A DNA stretch of 12,412 nucleotides from the NCBI GenBank assembly GCA_018812385.1, contig JAHJDU010000401.1, forward strand, positions 1 through 12,412, given 5' to 3'. Shown in pieces: positions 1-6,676 of this stretch. Each line of letters opens with the position of its first letter. Within the stretch, counting starts at the first letter, position 1. The notes under the pieces are model-generated. The model was not told where the DNA came from, did no database searches, and saw nothing but the letters and a program-made list of their open reading frames with translations. Made by a program: the position numbers and the translations under genes. Origin of the DNA: Pseudomonadota bacterium (GTDB taxonomy: Bacteria > Desulfobacterota > Desulfobacteria > Desulfobacterales > Desulfobacteraceae).

Positions 1-93
1 GTTCATCTTTGGCCTGAGTTTGAACTATTGAAGGAATGTCGGTTAATAAAATCAGATCATTATTCAAAAAAGACTGCTATTTCAGTGGTTTAG
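1..93 (+). CDS. Possible 3' end of an unidentified gene cut by the window edge
   Basis: Frame 1 is open from the first base to a TAG at 91-93 and gives 30 residues, beginning VHLWPEFELLKE and ending KTAISVV. The composition looks like a protein tail, with mixed charged and hydrophobic residues and no low complexity. It is too short to assign to a family, and its start lies outside the window. An inverted repeat begins 25 bp after the stop, which would fit the end of a mobile element, but no transposase motif is visible. This could simply be a chance open frame. Confidence 0.25.
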   Translation, partial: VHLWPEFELLKECRLIKSDHYSKKTAISVV

Positions 94-117
94 GGAGATT
101 TTTAAAAATTGACACTA

Positions 118-143
118 CCTGTCCCATAAATTTATGGAACAGG
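118..143. repeat. 26-bp near-perfect palindrome
   Basis: The core at 124-137, CCATAAATTTATGG, is perfectly self-complementary. It is flanked by CCTGT on the left and ACAGG on the right, with one mismatched pair (C123/A138). It could be an operator for a dimeric regulator, a hairpin, or an element end. No T-run follows, so it is not a typical intrinsic terminator. Confidence 0.5.
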
Positions 144-347
144 CCATCTGCTTCCTTGGAAACCATGGACCCTCTATCTTGCTAACCCTTATAGAATCTA
201 TCTTTGACAGCAATTTATGCACCCTTCACGGGGTGTTTTGCCTACCGTCAAACACTCAGGCTATTTGCCCATTTCCACATCAATGATTTCAATGGTCGCT
301 TTAATGGATTCTCAGGAAAAAACTTATAGGTTTCGACCATGCATTAT

Positions 348-381
348 TTAAAAAATGTCACCAGGGCATGAAGGTTGGTAA
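348..381 (-). pseudogene. Remnant duplicating the 3' end of the NuoB/HyfI-like gene
   Basis: These 34 bases match 8163-8196 with a single mismatch (C361 versus A8176) and lie in the same orientation. Read on the - strand they encode TNLHALVTFFK followed by a stop. The intact gene ends TNLHALLTFFKL. Identity stops abruptly on both sides, and an in-frame TGA precedes the fragment, so no gene body remains. It is most simply a footprint of duplication or recombination involving a second copy of the small-subunit gene. Confidence 0.65.
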
Positions 382-411
382 ACAGTCAATCTAGGCAAGG
401 GATTTATTTCC

Positions 412-897
412 CTATTTATCCATTTTGGCCAGTGCCTTCAGTATTCCTAAAGGAGATTGGCCCATTGCTAATGCCTCAATCTCCTTGATCCTTAATTGAT
501 CATGTTCAAATTTTTTTTTCAGTCGTGTTTCATAAGCTTCTTTTATGGCCTCAACAAGTTTGTTAAAGTCACAGGGCTTTTCAAGAATTTTGAAAGCGCC
601 AAGTTTTGTACAGTTCACAGCGGATTCGATGGTGGCATGGCCTGACAGAATAAGGACTTCCAGATATTCATGGTTCTTTTTGAGCATTTCAAGAACTTGA
701 ACGCCATCGATCCCAGGCATCTGCAGGTCAATGACAGCAACGTCAAATTGCCCTTTTTTTGCAGCCGATATGGCCTCTTCTCCGTTTGTAGCCGATGTTA
801 TTTCAAAAAATTTCAACTTCAGTCGGTCTGTTATAGTTTTTAAAAACTTTACTTCATCGTCAACCACAAGAAGATGGATCTTTTCTCTGTTGTCCAT
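412..897 (-). CDS. Response regulator, single receiver domain with helical tail
   Basis: This is a 161-residue cytoplasmic CheY-like receiver. The acidic pair is D13-D14 in VVDDE, the phospho-acceptor is D57 in AVIDLQMPG, the switch residue is S85 in LSGH, and the conserved lysine is K107 in EKP, so every catalytic position is present. Residues from about 122 onward form a charged helical tail (RLKKKFEHDQLRIKEIEAL) with no recognisable DNA-binding or enzymatic output. The ATG at 897 is preceded by AGGAGG at good spacing. It is the last gene of the five-gene signalling operon, 105 bp after the degenerate kinase gene. It probably works by phosphotransfer or protein contact; the partner is unknown. 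Confidence 0.9.
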   Translation of the reverse strand: MDNREKIHLLVVDDEVKFLKTITDRLKLKFFEITSATNGEEAISAAKKGQFDVAVIDLQMPGIDGVQVLEMLKKNHEYLEVLILSGHATIESAVNCTKLGAFKILEKPCDFNKLVEAIKEAYETRLKKKFEHDQLRIKEIEALAMGQSPLGILKALAKMDK

Positions 898-1002
898 AAT
901 GTCCTCCTTTTGTTTTAATCATCTATTTAAAGGGATATCAAATTAGCTTGTAATTCATGGGATCAGCTTCATAATTTTTAGAGCACCCGCATATAAATTC
1001 AT

Positions 1003-1683
1003 TTATAGTTCTTCTGAAAGTAAATTAATTTTATCACTGACGTAGGGAATCCAAATATCGAGCTCGATGGACGAGGTGTTTATATTAAATTCTACACCAA
1101 GAATATCTGCTGCTTTTTGAATATTCTGGTTTGGAAAACCTTCCAGAACCAGTTCAAACGAACTTGAAAAAACAAGGTGTATACCACCATTTTCTTCTGA
1201 ATCAATTTGCAAATGGACCTCTCCATCCGGACCTACAGATTCATATGTAAAACATAAAATTTGGTATATAAGGTTTTGCATAAGAAAAGGACAGGTTAAA
1301 ACAGATTTAATTTCCTTGCCTGGATTGGTTATTCGAACATGGCTTGCAAAACTTAGGAAGCTTGATAATTTTATAGTAAGATCCAGGGTTTCCAAAAGAT
1401 CGATATCTTTAATTGGGACATCTGCACTGTGAGCGAATCTGTTCATTTGTTTTATGGTCGTAAACCCGCGTTGAATCTCCTCTGCAATACTATCATTGCA
1501 GCTTTCAATCAGTGATAGATCAAGGACTTTGCCTTTTTTTGCCAGATCCGTTAAATCATTTGAAAACCCGGCTGTTTCAGAGATTATGGCTAGAATATTT
1601 TTTAATTCATGGGAAATACTTGCATTTACTCTTCCAAAAAATTTTAACCCTTCCATATTCATAAAATTAATAGCATCATTCAT
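1003..1683 (-). CDS. Degenerate histidine-kinase-like protein (DHp domain, no ATP-binding motifs)
   Basis: This 226-residue soluble protein has an H-box, ISHELKN, with the candidate phospho-histidine at H25. Helices typical of a dimerisation/phosphotransfer domain follow to about residue 105. The C-terminal half resembles the fold region of a kinase ATPase domain, with an N-box-like FLMQNLIYQIL around N137. However, it has no DxGxG (G1) and no GxGxG (G2) motif, so autophosphorylation looks unlikely. It has no sensor or membrane segment. The start at 1683 is supported by AGGAGAG six bases upstream. It lies between two receiver genes, which suggests a histidine phosphotransfer or phosphatase role in a relay. 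That role is inference from domain content and position. Confidence 0.75.
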   Translation of the reverse strand: MNDAINFMNMEGLKFFGRVNASISHELKNILAIISETAGFSNDLTDLAKKGKVLDLSLIESCNDSIAEEIQRGFTTIKQMNRFAHSADVPIKDIDLLETLDLTIKLSSFLSFASHVRITNPGKEIKSVLTCPFLMQNLIYQILCFTYESVGPDGEVHLQIDSEENGGIHLVFSSSFELVLEGFPNQNIQKAADILGVEFNINTSSIELDIWIPYVSDKINLLSEEL

Positions 1684-1743
1684 TCTTCTCTCCTATAGGT
1701 TGCGGTGTTGATGGTCCAAGAGTTTGTTCCATGAAAGGATCCA

Positions 1744-2115
1744 TTATTTGTTATACGGTTTTGGTATTTTGGTAATTTCGTTTATTTTTTTAATCAAAAA
1801 TTCAATATCCAGGGGTTTGGACAGATATACATCCTTTTCGATAAGATCTTCCTCTGATTGGCTCACAGCCCCGTGCCCGGTCACAAAAATAAATTTTAAG
1901 TCCGGGTACATATCACTCAGTTTGTTTTTTAATTGAATACCGCTAATGCCAGGCATTTTGATATCCAGCACAGCAACATCATAAATAGTATTACTATTTT
2001 TTTTAATGGCTTCATCACCAGTAAAAGCTATATCTGCTTGAATCCCCCTCATTGCCAGTCTTTTTGCCAGCATGGTGATAAATTTTTGTTCATCATCTAC
2101 GAGAATAACTTTCAT
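1744..2115 (-). CDS. Response regulator, stand-alone receiver domain
   Basis: This 123-residue CheY-like receiver has no output domain. The acidic pair is D7-D8 in LVDDEQKF, the phospho-acceptor is D51 in AVLDIKMPG, the switch threonine is T79 in VTGHG, and K100-P101 is the conserved lysine-proline. Its ATG overlaps the stop of the upstream kinase gene (ATGA at 2112-2115), and an AGGGAG ribosome binding site lies within that gene's end, so the two are translationally coupled. The kinase is therefore the likely phosphodonor. With no output domain, it probably passes phosphate on, perhaps to the degenerate kinase encoded next, or acts by binding a partner. Confidence 0.9.
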   Translation of the reverse strand: MKVILVDDEQKFITMLAKRLAMRGIQADIAFTGDEAIKKNSNTIYDVAVLDIKMPGISGIQLKNKLSDMYPDLKFIFVTGHGAVSQSEEDLIEKDVYLSKPLDIEFLIKKINEITKIPKPYNK

Positions 2116-3872
2116 GCTAACTCCCTTTCCGAAATTTTGACGGGCAACGTAATTGTAAAAGAGGTCCCGATACCTTCAGTGCTGTGAACGGATATATTTC
2201 CCCCCAGTTTTCTGACCAGTCCATAAGTTATAGAAAGGCCAAGCCCGGTCCCCATTTTTTCCTGTTTTGTACTAAAAAACGGTTCATGGATTTTTGCTAA
2301 GTTCTCATCAGGAATACCACACCCAGTATCCTGGATAACAATCTCAATGGTTTCCTTATCGAGTTGAGAACCGATAATATCCAGACAGCAGCCTTCATCA
2401 ACAGCCTGGAAAGCATTATTGATCAGATTGACAAGAATTTGTTGAAGTTTACCACTGTCAGTTTCCATGTCTGGAATAGTATCAGGGATAGAGACAGTAA
2501 CATTTATTCCCCTGTATTCTGCCTCTTTTTTATGAAAGCTCAGTACCTCGGAGACTATTTTTTGCAAACTGACTTTTTTAATTTTAATGTCAAATTGTCT
2601 TACAAATCCAAGAAGTTGTTTGGTGATGGTGGCACACCGGTCAACCGCATCAAGGATAGAATCGATATTCTCGACAATTTCCGCATCATTTCGAGGTTCC
2701 TCCTTGAAACTGAAAAGATCCTTGACATAGCCTGCGGTCTGATTGATCACGGCCAGGGGATTGTTTATCTCATGGGCAACACCTGCCGCAAGCTGGCCAA
2801 TGGAAGCTAATTGCTGATTTTGTTCCATCTGCAGCATGGTTTCTGCCTTTGCCTTGTCTACATGGTAAAGTTTATTAATCATGAATGTGGATGCAAAAGT
2901 AATGACAATAACAATAATAAAAATACTGATGCCCACTGTCCAGTTGATATTTTGACGAAATTCCAGCCAACCCTGCATCAAGTCAGCCTTGTGTTTATTT
3001 ACCACTATGATAAATGGAGTTGTCAATGTATCTGTGGATATAAACGAATGGCCTGAAATAACCGGGTGCCCCTGACAGGTTGCCATGTTCACTTCGGTTC
3101 GCATGGAATAAGTAAGAATTTCCAAATCTGTTTGGATAAATATATTCCCGTAATGAATCGAGGGCGTTTGTAAAACACCTTTGTGATTGACAAGGAAAAT
3201 ATCGACATGGCTTCCTATTTTATAGGAAGAAAGGGTTTGCATCAGACGTTCTGTGTCCAGTGTGGCCCTCAGGATGAAAATAGATCCATCCTTCTTGACG
3301 GATCTGACAGCGATGATAATATGGGGCACCTCTCTGTATCCGGTAAATACTTCGCTGATAAAATATTTGTTTTTAAGACCTTGAGCAAACCATGGCTGGG
3401 ATTTGTAATTTTTCCCTTTAAGATTAAACGGGCCGGCATAGGCAACCTGATTACCATCCATATCAAAGACACTCAAGTCAGAGAGCCCCCCAAATCCATG
3501 TTTTAAATTTTTTAAAATTTCAGCAAGTTTTTCATTGTCAGCTAACTGCTCATATCCCATCTCATCGACGGTAAATATCAATGCATTCAATCGTTCTTCC
3601 ATAAAAAAAGCAATAGACCTTTTTGCGTTGGAAGTTAATCGCTCTGTACGAAGGTTTAATTCAGAATCAACAGATTTTTGAATCAGCTGATAGTGTATGA
3701 GTGTCACAATGCATAGGGGAATCAATGCTGTTACAGCTAAAATAAAAATGCTCATTGTCCAGAGGTACCAATAATCCTTGAAGGTGTAAAAAGGATCCAA
3801 ATGAATATTTTGTTTGCGTTTATGAAACTCCGGCCAAAAGCTTTTCAAGGAGGATATAAACTTTTCTCTCAT
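2112..3872 (-). CDS. Membrane-bound sensor histidine kinase with periplasmic Cache-type domain
   Basis: This 586-residue protein is the only complete transmitter in the window. Membrane helices lie at about 41-63 and 311-333. They enclose a periplasmic region of roughly 245 residues with double-Cache signatures (PWFAQGL near 160, FTGYREVPHIIIAV near 176-189), so it probably senses a small extracellular ligand. The DHp domain has AHEINNPLA with H367. The ATPase domain has the N-box NLINNA (N485/N486), DTGCGI from D515 (G1) and GTGLGLS from 541 (G2), so it should be catalytically competent. The ATG overlaps the stop of the upstream receiver gene (ATGA, 3869-3872), and the gene overlaps the next receiver gene in the same way. 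A receiver-kinase-receiver trio with double overlaps implies tightly coupled expression. The ligand is not identifiable. Confidence 0.93.
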   Translation of the reverse strand: MREKFISSLKSFWPEFHKRKQNIHLDPFYTFKDYWYLWTMSIFILAVTALIPLCIVTLIHYQLIQKSVDSELNLRTERLTSNAKRSIAFFMEERLNALIFTVDEMGYEQLADNEKLAEILKNLKHGFGGLSDLSVFDMDGNQVAYAGPFNLKGKNYKSQPWFAQGLKNKYFISEVFTGYREVPHIIIAVRSVKKDGSIFILRATLDTERLMQTLSSYKIGSHVDIFLVNHKGVLQTPSIHYGNIFIQTDLEILTYSMRTEVNMATCQGHPVISGHSFISTDTLTTPFIIVVNKHKADLMQGWLEFRQNINWTVGISIFIIVIVITFASTFMINKLYHVDKAKAETMLQMEQNQQLASIGQLAAGVAHEINNPLAVINQTAGYVKDLFSFKEEPRNDAEIVENIDSILDAVDRCATITKQLLGFVRQFDIKIKKVSLQKIVSEVLSFHKKEAEYRGINVTVSIPDTIPDMETDSGKLQQILVNLINNAFQAVDEGCCLDIIGSQLDKETIEIVIQDTGCGIPDENLAKIHEPFFSTKQEKMGTGLGLSITYGLVRKLGGNISVHSTEGIGTSFTITLPVKISERELA

Positions 3873-4246
3873 TTGGATGTCTCCCTGATCTGCTCCAGGA
3901 TGATCATGAGTTTGTCTATTTTAAGCGGTTTATGAATAAACATGTACGCCCCAAGTTTATCGCATTGCTGTCGATCCTGTTCAGTCCCATGCCCGGTCAG
4001 AATGATCACAGGAATTACCGGATTTATCTCTTTTATACCAGTCAATACTTTTGTACCGTATATATCCGGCAATTGAAGGTCAAGTAGAATAAGCGTAACG
4101 CAATTGCCATGCTTTTCCATCCATTGGAGGGCTGTCCGGCCGTCATAGCAAACTTGCGAGCTGTACCCGCGCAACTCAATTCGCCTGGACAGCATGGTGG
4201 CAAATTTTTTTTCATCATCTATAATCAGGACATCAATGTGTTTCAT
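3869..4246 (-). CDS. Response regulator, stand-alone receiver domain (first gene of the signalling operon)
   Basis: This 125-residue CheY-like receiver has no output domain. It shows D10-D11 in IIDDEKKF, phospho-acceptor D56 in LLDLQLPD, switch T84 in LTGHG and K106-P107. The start at 4246 has only a weak upstream AAGA, but no better start is visible and the family normally begins here. The gene lies directly downstream of a candidate promoter in the divergent control region and overlaps the Cache kinase gene by four bases. The kinase probably phosphorylates it. Its downstream effect is unknown because it has no effector domain. Confidence 0.9.
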   Translation of the reverse strand: MKHIDVLIIDDEKKFATMLSRRIELRGYSSQVCYDGRTALQWMEKHGNCVTLILLDLQLPDIYGTKVLTGIKEINPVIPVIILTGHGTEQDRQQCDKLGAYMFIHKPLKIDKLMIILEQIRETSK

Positions 4247-4262
4247 AATGAAATCTTTTTTA

Positions 4263-4291
4263 TTGACTGTTTAATAATTATACTTTATAGA
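4263..4291 (+). promoter_or_regulatory. Candidate sigma-70-type promoter of the exporter operon
   Basis: TTGACT (4263-4268) and TATAGA (4286-4291) are separated by exactly 17 bp. Transcription would start near 4298, leaving a leader of about 50 bases before the exporter ATG at 4347. The AGGAG ribosome binding site in that leader is about 10 bases from the ATG. This is a consensus match only; no start site is known. Confidence 0.5.
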
Positions 4292-4293
4292 CC

Positions 4294-4322
4294 AATATAT
4301 TGAATTAAGTTTCATTTGTAAA
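4294..4322 (-). promoter_or_regulatory. Candidate sigma-70-type promoter of the signalling operon
   Basis: On the - strand TTTACA (4317-4322) and TATATT (4294-4299) are spaced by 17 bp, pointing toward the receiver gene that starts at 4246. A second possible -10, TATAAT, lies closer to the gene with a poor -35. The start region of this promoter and the + strand promoter overlap, so the two divergent operons could compete or share a regulator. The whole region is AT-rich, which raises the chance of false matches. Confidence 0.4.
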
Positions 4323-4346
4323 CAATAAATTTAGGAGACTGATTAA

Positions 4347-5324
4347 ATGTTGAACAATTTAACAAAAACGATAAACCGATTGCTTGTCACGGCGATGATT
4401 CTGGTATTTAGTTGTCCGGTTGGTGCTTTTGCGGCAGAACAATCCCTATTGGGCGGTGGAGATAAGCCATGGTGGTTTTGGCCGATCGTTTTATTTGTTT
4501 TTTGTTTCATCCTTGGCATATTGGCAGTAATGGCCGGTGTTGGCGGAGGGGTTTTATATGTTCCACTTGTCAGCGGTTTTTTCCCGTTTCATATTGACTT
4601 TGTCAGAGGGGTCGGTCTGATGGTTGCCCTTGCCGGAGCCCTGGCCGCAGGCCCGGGCCTGCTTCGCCGGAACCTTGCAAACCTTCGTCTTGCCCTGCCA
4701 GTAGCCTTAATTGCATCAACTTTTTCCATAATCGGTGCCATGCTTGGCTTATATTTGTCTGCACTGAATCCAGATATTATTCAGGTCTGCCTTGGAGCAA
4801 CCATTGTGGGCATTGCCGCCTTGCTTATTTTCTCTAAAAATTCTGAAAAACCAATCGTGACCAAACAGGATGCCATTAGTCATGCATTGGGATTAGGCGG
4901 TGTCTATTGGGATGAGGGAGGCCGGGAAAATGTGGAATGGACAACTCACCGAACAGTATTAAGCATGTTCATGTTCGTTCTGATAGGACTTGTGGCAGGA
5001 ATGTTTGGATTGGGAGCCGGATGGGCCAATGTCCCAGTACTCAACCTGATGATGGGCGCGCCCCTAAAAATTTCCGTAGCCACAAGCAAGTTTTTGCTAT
5101 CCATTACTGATACATCGGCCGGCTGGATTTATATGAACCGGGGATGTGTCATTCCCCTGATCGGAGTTCCTTCCATTGTCGGTTTAATGCTCGGCTCATT
5201 GTTAGGAGTGAAGCTTCTTGCCATTGCCAAGCCTAAGATGATTCGTTATTTTGTCATTGTTGTTTTGTTGTTTGCAGGACTTAAGGCCATGGACAAAGGT
5301 CTGGGCCTTGGAATATTGGGATGA
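4347..5324 (+). CDS. TauE/SafE-family membrane transporter (probable sulfite/organosulfonate-type anion exporter)
   Basis: This 325-residue inner-membrane protein has about eight or nine hydrophobic helices. It shows the two-half organisation of the TauE/SafE family: the glycine-rich MAGVGGGVLYVPLV (62-75) in the first half has a counterpart MFGLGAGWANVPVL (219-232) in the second. A soluble linker of about 40 residues (163-202) joins the halves. The N-terminus looks like a cleavable signal (charged start, hydrophobic core 11-22, GAFA-AEQ near residue 29), which is unusual but not rare in larger family members. The family is linked to export of sulfite, sulfonates or sulfoacetate. The substrate here cannot be read from sequence, though a sulfur oxyanion would suit a sulfate reducer. 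It is the first gene of the + strand operon and is followed by a small membrane partner and two receiver proteins. Confidence 0.87.
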   Translation: MLNNLTKTINRLLVTAMILVFSCPVGAFAAEQSLLGGGDKPWWFWPIVLFVFCFILGILAVMAGVGGGVLYVPLVSGFFPFHIDFVRGVGLMVALAGALAAGPGLLRRNLANLRLALPVALIASTFSIIGAMLGLYLSALNPDIIQVCLGATIVGIAALLIFSKNSEKPIVTKQDAISHALGLGGVYWDEGGRENVEWTTHRTVLSMFMFVLIGLVAGMFGLGAGWANVPVLNLMMGAPLKISVATSKFLLSITDTSAGWIYMNRGCVIPLIGVPSIVGLMLGSLLGVKLLAIAKPKMIRYFVIVVLLFAGLKAMDKGLGLGILG

Positions 5325-5370
5325 TGCATTATGAATATACATGAACTTAATTTAGGAGTAAAATAATAAT

Positions 5371-5799
5371 ATGAATGCACAAGCTAATTTTGCATCAAGA
5401 CCTTCAAAAGAACAGGTCATTTATGCCAACATACTGGTGATTGGTGTATGGATCGGTATTGCGATATTGTTTATAACCTATGCTATTTATCTTTCAGGAC
5501 TCATGCCTTCCCATGTGGATATTTCTTTGGTTACGGCAAACTGGGACAAGGGCGTGAACGAATATTTGGAGATTACCCATTCACCCCGTGGATGGGGATG
5601 GTTGAAATTATTGTCAACAGGGGATTTTTTGAATTATATAGGATTTGCATTTCTTGCTTTGATGACTGTTGTTTGCTATTTGGTTCTATTAAAAGGATAT
5701 CTTGCAAAAAAAGACTGGATCTATGCCGGGATAGCCTTTTTAGAAATTCTGGTTTTGTCCCTTGCAGCTTCAGGACTTCTGGGAAGTGGTGGTCATTAA
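5371..5799 (+). CDS. Small three-helix membrane protein, likely exporter partner (DUF1634-like topology)
   Basis: This protein of 142 residues has predicted membrane helices at about 19-43, 86-108 and 116-137. A polar, tryptophan-rich loop (WDKGVNEYLEITHSPRGWGW) lies between the first two. Size, topology and position right after a TauE/SafE gene resemble the DUF1634 membrane proteins found beside such exporters, but that assignment is from memory of the family and not a demonstrated match. No catalytic motif is visible. The start has AGGAG about 12 bases upstream, in a leader (AATTTAGGAG) like that of the exporter gene 46 bp away, so the two are probably co-translated. It may be a regulatory or accessory subunit of the exporter. 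Confidence 0.7.
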   Translation: MNAQANFASRPSKEQVIYANILVIGVWIGIAILFITYAIYLSGLMPSHVDISLVTANWDKGVNEYLEITHSPRGWGWLKLLSTGDFLNYIGFAFLALMTVVCYLVLLKGYLAKKDWIYAGIAFLEILVLSLAASGLLGSGGH

Positions 5800-5869
5800 A
5801 CACGATTGCTTTATTTCCTGAATGATTTTGTAAAACCCCATAAAGACAGAACAATTTAAAAGGTGAATT

Positions 5870-6676
5870 ATGAAAAATGAAAAATTAACCATGTTGCTGG
5901 TGGATGACAATGAAAAATTTCTTAATTCCATGGCCCAAAGAGCTACATTAAGAGATTACAACGTATTAACAGCAACCAATGGAGAACAGGCCCTGGAGAT
6001 CGCATCCAAACAAACGATTCATATTGCAGTGGTGGATCAGCAGATGCCCGGAATGGAAGGTCTGGTGGTCATCACTAAGCTCAAGGCAATTAAACCAGAC
6101 ATTAAAACACTGCTGTTGACAGGCCACGGAGACGAAAAACTCAAAAAAGCCACTGAAGCACTCAATTCTGCTTATTTTGATAAAGAAGATATTTCAGGCT
6201 TCTGGAATTTTCTGGCCAATCTTTCACTGGGGAAAATTAATATTTTGTTGGTGGATGATAATCCAAAGTTTCTCAATACCCTGGCAGAAAGAATAAGATT
6301 AAAAGGCCATGATCCCTTAACAGCATTGAATGGGAAAGAAGCGCTGGAAATTATGGAAAGCAACCGGATACATCTGGCAATCATTGATCAGAGAATGCCT
6401 GATATGGATGGGTTGGTCCTTATTACACAGTTGAAAAAGATTGACCCGGCCATAAAGACAATGTTATTGACTGGCCATGGGGATGAAAAGCTCAAAGAGG
6501 CCACCGAAGCCCTTAACTCTTCCTACTTTGAAAAAGAAGACATGGGAAGCTTCTGGGGCTTTTTTCGTAAAATTCTTAAAAACCTCGAAACAACAATGGC
6601 TGCGGCTGGGATGGCAGAAGGCGGCGATCATAACGATGCATTAAAAATTGAAGGTTCCAAAAAAAAGACTAAATGA
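5870..6676 (+). CDS. Tandem-receiver response regulator (two CheY-like domains)
   Basis: These 268 residues comprise receiver 1 (about 6-118), receiver 2 (about 122-238) and a short charged tail. Phospho-acceptors are D56 (VVDQQMPG) and D173 (IIDQRMPD); switch threonines are T84 and T201, both in LLTGHGDEK; the lysines K105 and K222 are present. In both domains the lysine sits in YF-D/E-KED and lacks the usual following proline. The two halves are clearly duplicates, with near-identical blocks such as GHGDEKLK and ATEALNS, but their DNA has diverged at third codon positions, so the duplication is old and selected. There is no output domain. AGGTG precedes the ATG, and the stop overlaps the next start (ATGA, 6673-6676), coupling it to the NtrC-like gene. 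Its likely role is phosphate distribution or protein-protein signalling. Confidence 0.88.
   Translation: MKNEKLTMLLVDDNEKFLNSMAQRATLRDYNVLTATNGEQALEIASKQTIHIAVVDQQMPGMEGLVVITKLKAIKPDIKTLLLTGHGDEKLKKATEALNSAYFDKEDISGFWNFLANLSLGKINILLVDDNPKFLNTLAERIRLKGHDPLTALNGKEALEIMESNRIHLAIIDQRMPDMDGLVLITQLKKIDPAIKTMLLTGHGDEKLKEATEALNSSYFEKEDMGSFWGFFRKILKNLETTMAAAGMAEGGDHNDALKIEGSKKKTK

Larger units (their letters stand above)
94..411. other. Gene-poor interval with palindrome and gene remnant
   Basis: No convincing reading frame with a ribosome binding site is present here. The stretch holds a 12-bp AT palindrome near 98-109, the larger palindrome at 118-143, a weak hairpin (CACCC/GGGTG, 220-235) followed by four T's, and the duplicated small-subunit 3' end at 348-381. 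On the - strand, short peptide-like pieces around 255-340 (for example IKATIEIIDVEMGK followed by a stop) look faintly coding but are broken by stops. Taken together it reads as a decayed intergenic zone, possibly a rearrangement scar. Confidence 0.4.

Noticed and set aside
220..239. Intrinsic terminator (CACCC/GGGTG hairpin plus TTTT)
   Set aside because: It has only five base pairs and four T's, and no convincing gene ends just upstream, so it was kept as a remark only.
992..1007. AT-only inverted repeat overlapping the stop of the degenerate kinase gene
   Set aside because: A 7-bp AT stem with a two-base loop is too weak for a terminator and is expected by chance in AT-rich DNA.
2364..2810. 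148-codon open frame on the + strand within the kinase gene
   Set aside because: It lies opposite the H-box and ATPase motifs of an intact histidine kinase and has no upstream ribosome binding site.
5448..5825. 125-codon overlapping + strand frame inside the small membrane protein gene
   Set aside because: The other frame has a good ribosome binding site and clear membrane helices; this one is cysteine-rich, irregular and lacks a start signal.
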